Shown here: piece after piece, positions 60,093 to 64,000 of the stretch
How the letters are laid out: each line of letters starts with the position of its first letter
Numbering within the stretch: position 1 is the stretch's first letter
Source: Rhizophagus clarus
Taxonomy: Eukaryota; Glomeromycota; Glomeromycetes; Glomerales; Glomeraceae
DNA: 64,000 bases
NCBI GenBank assembly: GCA_015698045.1
Contig: BLAL01000303.1
Location: 248,001 to 312,000 of the forward strand
Direction: 5' to 3'
The notes under the pieces: model-generated
Databases searched by the model: none
The model's input: the letters and a program-made list of their open reading frames with translations, nothing else
Told to the model about the DNA's origin: nothing
Made by a program: the position numbers and the translations under genes

Positions 60093-60625
60093 TTGAAGGT
60101 TGATATCTATTTAAATTTTTTTGATATTGGCTTATTAAACAATTATGGTCAAACGATATGAAAATAAATATATAACTCATTAAAACTTCACAAACGAAAT
60201 GAAATCCAATGAAATAATAATTAAACCGATAATTAATAACCCAAAGAAATCAATCGTACAAGAAACGAAGAAAAGGAAAATTAAATTTGTTATTCTACAA
60301 AGAAATTTTATTTTACGTAAACCGTGTGTGTTCTTTATAACAATACGTAATGTGTGTAACACGAACATATGTTTTTGATAGATTGACAAAATTGGATAAG
60401 GTTATATTATAAAATGGTGAAGTATTATAGATATGAGGAGATAAGCATTAAAAAACGACTTTGTAAACCTGTAACCCAGAATCATTTTCACACGATATAT
60501 GATTTATGACATATATATTTCCGAATGGGACAACCCACTTTTGAATAAGTGATAAAATATAATTATCCCATTATTTCATATATATATGTACCAAAATTTT
60601 TCAAAAAAAAAAAATTTCGTTAAAA
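60093..60625. promoter_or_regulatory. Divergent promoter region of the intact vWA/coiled-coil pair
   Basis: 533 bp between the vWA copy 5 start (-) and the coiled-coil start (+). It resembles the spacers to the right of the other vWA copies (for example the GTGTAACAC, AAATTGG-ATAAGGTTATA and ACTTTGTAAA blocks), so these blocks probably belong to the promoter of one or both genes. The TATA-like core is weaker here (TTCTTTATAAC at 60331-60341). Confidence 0.5.
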
Positions 60626-62137
60626 ATGTTTTTTCTTGATCAGGTTTTCCGTATTTTCTCTGGAGAAAATAATTCTGACCTCCAAATTAATCTAGCTAAA
60701 AGTGATGGAATCATAAAGAAGGTGAATGAAAAAAATCATGAATTAGAACAGTTACTTGAAAAAATTCAAAATGAAAAGAAAGATTTAGAATCAAAATTAA
60801 AAACTTTAAATGAAAAAACCAAAAAATTCGAAAGTGATTTTTCACAGGAAAGAAAAAATTCTCGAAAAGTCCATGATGATTTGTCGAGGGAAAAGCAAAA
60901 GTCTGAAAGTTTACTTGAAAAAAATAAGAAAGAAAAGTACGAATTCGACTCAAAATTAAAAGGTTTAGAAGAGAATTATCAACGAAAATTTAACCAATTA
61001 AAAGATCATTGTAATGAATTGGAATTAGCAAAAAAAAATATGGAAACAAATATGGGAAATAATATCACTAATTTAGAACAACAATTAAGAGATGAAAGAA
61101 CAAAATTTCTGCAAAATTTTAAACAAACACAAGAAAAATATAAAAAGAATATTAACGATATAAGACAAAAGTTAGATGAAAAGGGAAATGGTTTACGTGA
61201 CTTAGAAGATGAAAATGCCAAACTTAAAGAAGAAGCATCTAAATATCAATCAGCACTTGGTGTTGCAACAAATATTCGTCTTGGGGATGGTGATCAAAAT
61301 AATTCAGTTAAATTAAAGCAAGATATCTTAAAATTACAGAACACATTGGAAAATTATGTAACTCATCTGAAACCTAATATGGATCTTAACATTAAAGAAA
61401 TACAAAAGCTTGCGCAAGAATATGGTTGTTTAAATGAAATTACTGAGGAAAATCCAAATAAGATTTTTATTAAAGCTATTTTACAACGTAAAGCATTAGA
61501 TTTAGTGCGTGTTTTATCTCATAATTTGGTCAAATTCCGAGGTGATCCCAATAACTATCCCTTTGCACTTGAATCAGATGTCGAATCAAAAACAGATGAA
61601 TTATTAAGATTAATCAAGTTATTCACAGCAACTCGTGCCGGAACTGATGAGGTTACTGATGCATCGATAATAAAAATACGTCAACAAGTTTATGGAATTC
61701 TTGGTAATCGTGGATTTAACAATATAATTGACGATGATGGAAATACGCGAATGCATGATTTTATAGCTTATGTTAGCAACGAACTTAATGAAATTATGAA
61801 TCGTTATCGTAAAATAAATGACCTTAATAGAAAAGAACAAGTTGATGCAATGGCACCAAAACTTGTTGAAGAGATTTATAAATTATTTTGGTTTCGCACA
61901 AATGTTCAAGAACCGAAAACAGAATGTCAATATTTTGAAAAAGTTAAGATTAACCCAAATTTGATGAGAGGAACATGGAATGATGATGAAATCGATAATT
62001 TGTGCGTAGATATATGTTACTTTCCTCTCATTGGAAGAGATTTGAATTCTTCAGATGCAAAAATATATACACTTGCAAAAGTATTTCCGCGAAGTATTAA
62101 CGGTATAAATGAGGTCAATGAAGAAAAAAACGAATAA
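60626..62137 (+). CDS. Coiled-coil protein with a helical C-terminal domain, unknown family
   Basis: A single-exon frame of 503 residues. Residues about 25-205 are a long coiled coil rich in Lys, Glu, Leu and Asn with heptad spacing. Residues about 215-490 form a compact, less charged helical domain (LENYVTHLKPNMDLNIKEIQ, ALDLVRVLSHNLVKFRG, DELLRLIKLFTATRAG) with a Trp/Phe/Cys-bearing end (LFWFRTN, LCVDICYFPLIGRD). No signal peptide or membrane segment was seen, and no known domain could be named. It is the only whole copy of a gene whose fragments lie between the vWA copies, so it was once the divergent partner in each unit. The start is the first ATG after an A-run; a later start would remove only part of the N-terminus. 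Confidence 0.75.
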   Translation: MFFLDQVFRIFSGENNSDLQINLAKSDGIIKKVNEKNHELEQLLEKIQNEKKDLESKLKTLNEKTKKFESDFSQERKNSRKVHDDLSREKQKSESLLEKNKKEKYEFDSKLKGLEENYQRKFNQLKDHCNELELAKKNMETNMGNNITNLEQQLRDERTKFLQNFKQTQEKYKKNINDIRQKLDEKGNGLRDLEDENAKLKEEASKYQSALGVATNIRLGDGDQNNSVKLKQDILKLQNTLENYVTHLKPNMDLNIKEIQKLAQEYGCLNEITEENPNKIFIKAILQRKALDLVRVLSHNLVKFRGDPNNYPFALESDVESKTDELLRLIKLFTATRAGTDEVTDASIIKIRQQVYGILGNRGFNNIIDDDGNTRMHDFIAYVSNELNEIMNRYRKINDLNRKEQVDAMAPKLVEEIYKLFWFRTNVQEPKTECQYFEKVKINPNLMRGTWNDDEIDNLCVDICYFPLIGRDLNSSDAKIYTLAKVFPRSINGINEVNEEKNE

Positions 62138-62605
62138 TATTATTACATAGAGACGATAATAATTTTGTACAAATATGTTTTATTTTTTTTTTTATAATGT
62201 ATATTTATATTCATATCAATAAAATTTGCTATTTACAGTAACTTTAAATAATGTTAATTAACGACACGGTTGTAATTAAAATTGTGAAAGTTCATTGATA
62301 TGTGAAATTGTACCAATGTATAAAAAAACTCTATATGATTTTATAAAAGTTTGCATGCATTGAACGTCGTCAGATTTCACCACATTTTTTGCAAAATTTG
62401 TAAAAAAAAACTTATGAAACCAGTTGATATATCGTAAAAATTATGTTATATTATACAAAAAAATTCAAAGAAACAAAAAAATCATACATTTATTATTGTA
62501 AAAAAAGTAGTTATTCAATATTATACATATACATTACGATAAGTAGTGCTTTAGCAATTATAATGAAAAAAAAAAAAAAAAAAAATTAAAGACTGCGGAA
62601 AATAA
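62138..62605. other. Convergent intergenic region
   Basis: Between the stops of the coiled-coil gene (+) and the Hsp70-like gene (-). AT-rich with a T-run near 62181 and an A-run of about 20 near 62566. No gene seen. Confidence 0.45.
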
Positions 62606-64000
62606 TTAATCTTCTATATCCGTTTCAAAAGAAGTTTGGTAATTTTGACCATTTATATCATTACTTGCCTTCGCCGTAATTTCCATTTTGCCAAATGCTA
62701 ATTTAAAAGTAGTGGGTCTATTTATTCCACGATGCTTATCTGGCCAATCAATTTTGAGTTTACCAAGTAGTCTCAATCCAGGATCATCAATATTAGCTTC
62801 GTATTTATCTATGTAATAAATTTCAAATATTCCAATTTTTTGAAAAGGCAAAGTTGGTCTTACATTAGCGGGAAATTCTTCATTAATTTTAGCTATGGTT
62901 CCTTTCTTTGCGATAGGATGAAAACGAAATGCAGAATCTTCAGAGTTGAAAACTTTGATTCCATAAGTAAATCTTAACACACGTGAGTCTATGACAAACA
63001 TTAGACCATCCATTTCATCATCATCCATGTCATTAACAGACCTTGCAAAACTTGCTCCATACATTGCTGCGCCACGAGAAACAGCAGCGATCGGATTTGT
63101 AGGGACAGAAATATTAATACCAGGGTGATCTCTGTGATCCGAAAATTCTTCTTTAATTCTCTTTTGTAAATACCCTGATTGGCTGAACCCTCCAACTAAT
63201 AACATTGCAGAACATCTTGAACCTTTTTCACTACAATTTTCAAGTTGAACACGAATCATGCGTAAAATTCTTTCAACAACTGGATCAAACATTGATTTGA
63301 TTGTCTCATAATCAAGTTTAATTAACCATTCAATCTCTTCCATTCTTTCTCTCACTTCATCGCTTACGTATTGTGCTATAATAGGAGAAACTTCCATGAG
63401 ATCCATTTCATAGCAGAAATTTAGATCGTCCCCTGTAAATTCAAATTTAACATTTTGGCAAAATTCTTGGACCATATACTGCATTTGTCCATAATAGTTG
63501 TCTCTTAATAAATCAATAGGACGATTATCGAGTATTTTTTTTAAATGATCAAGGAATGCTTTATCGATAAAAGAACTTCCGCAATAATCACCCGCTCTTT
63601 CTGTAATTTCTCCCAATTGATTTTCATTCAACAATTTTCTTGTTGTCAAATCTACTGTGCCACCACCACAATCGACGATCATAAAAATTGCTGTAAAACA
63701 ATTCCGATTTAGCACAATTGATACGAATTAATAATACTAATAATAATACATACTTCCACTAGTATCCAACCTATGTTCTCTGAGGACATTATTTTTGCAA
63801 TAAATTGCTGCGGCTTCAGCTATTGGGTTAAAAAATTGTTACATGATTTTTATTCAAAAAGAAAAGAAAATTCATTTGTAACTTACGTTCAGTAGTAAAT
63901 TCTAATTTTTTAGAGTCTTTATCGTTAATTAATCCGGCATTTGACGCACATTCTCTCATTATTGCTTTTTCTTTTTGTGTGTATTCGGCAGGAACAGTAA
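62606..64000 (-). CDS. HSPA12-like Hsp70-family ATPase, 5' part outside the window
   Basis: Three exons are seen: 63887 to the window end, 63754-63819, and 62606-63695. The N-terminus is missing because the window stops. The actin-like ATPase core is clear: TVPAEYT and EPEAAAIYC from the first lobe, phosphate-2 loop MIVDCGGGTVDLTTRK, and the adenosine motif LLVGGFSQSGYLQKRI followed by NPIAAVSRGAAMYG. The C-terminal part is short and lacks the classical Hsp70 substrate domain and EEVD end, as in HSPA12. It is probably cytosolic. Such genes are commonly multiplied in arbuscular mycorrhizal fungi. It lies tail-to-tail with the coiled-coil gene, and whether the two act together is unknown. Confidence 0.85.

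Overview
The window looks like nuclear DNA of an early-diverging, filamentous fungus. It is very AT-rich. Conserved genes are cut by many short introns (about 45-150 nt, mostly GT-AG), intergenic DNA is packed with homopolymer A/T runs, and there are tandem families of single-exon genes plus an HSPA12-type Hsp70. By inference this fits an arbuscular mycorrhizal fungus of the Rhizophagus type, but no species marker was seen.

Region 1 (1-36,208) is ordinary gene-rich DNA. In order: a type II membrane glycosyltransferase-like protein (+); a Cdc34/UBE2R ubiquitin-conjugating enzyme (+) with a 9-nt micro-exon; ribosomal protein eS4 (-); proteasome subunit Rpn1 (+); diphthamide synthase subunit Dph1 (+); the mitochondrial outer-membrane insertase Sam50 (-); cohesin regulator Pds5 (-); mitochondrial ribosomal protein uS8m (+); a large PHD-zinc knuckle-PHD chromatin protein (-); a two-pass membrane protein whose frame is broken once (-); and Armc8/Gid5 of the CTLH/GID ubiquitin ligase (+). 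Several neighbours share divergent promoter regions. Two introns, in Sam50 and in the PHD protein, read as GC-AG. Three genes (Cdc34, Rpn1, Armc8/Gid5) belong to ubiquitin-proteasome turnover, but nothing suggests co-regulation.

Region 2 (36,209-46,200) is a 10-kb gene desert of extreme A/T content. It holds a polypurine tract, a foldback element of about 396 bp with long inverted ends, decayed coding remnants on the minus strand, and long homopolymers. It ends at an intact NAD-type glutamate dehydrogenase (+, 8 exons), followed convergently by an Rpr2/Rpp21-type RNase P subunit (-).

Region 3 (51,629-64,000) is the accessory part and the most interesting. Four intact, intronless, 211-213-residue von Willebrand A (vWA) proteins lie in tandem on the minus strand with a period of about 1.7-2.1 kb. 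A fifth copy is broken and carries a hAT-like miniature transposon with a perfect 8-bp target duplication, and there is a sixth 5' stub. Each vWA gene is preceded by a similar upstream block with a TATA-like core. Between copies lie remnants of a second, plus-strand coiled-coil gene whose only intact copy (503 aa) heads right from the last vWA gene. The ancestral unit therefore seems to be a head-to-head pair, vWA(-)/coiled-coil(+), duplicated several times, with the coiled-coil partner decaying and the vWA partner kept. An HSPA12-like Hsp70 (-), cut by the window end, lies tail-to-tail with the intact coiled-coil gene. The vWA domains resemble those fused to alpha-kinases but carry no kinase, so a signalling, scaffold or decoy role is possible and remains inference.
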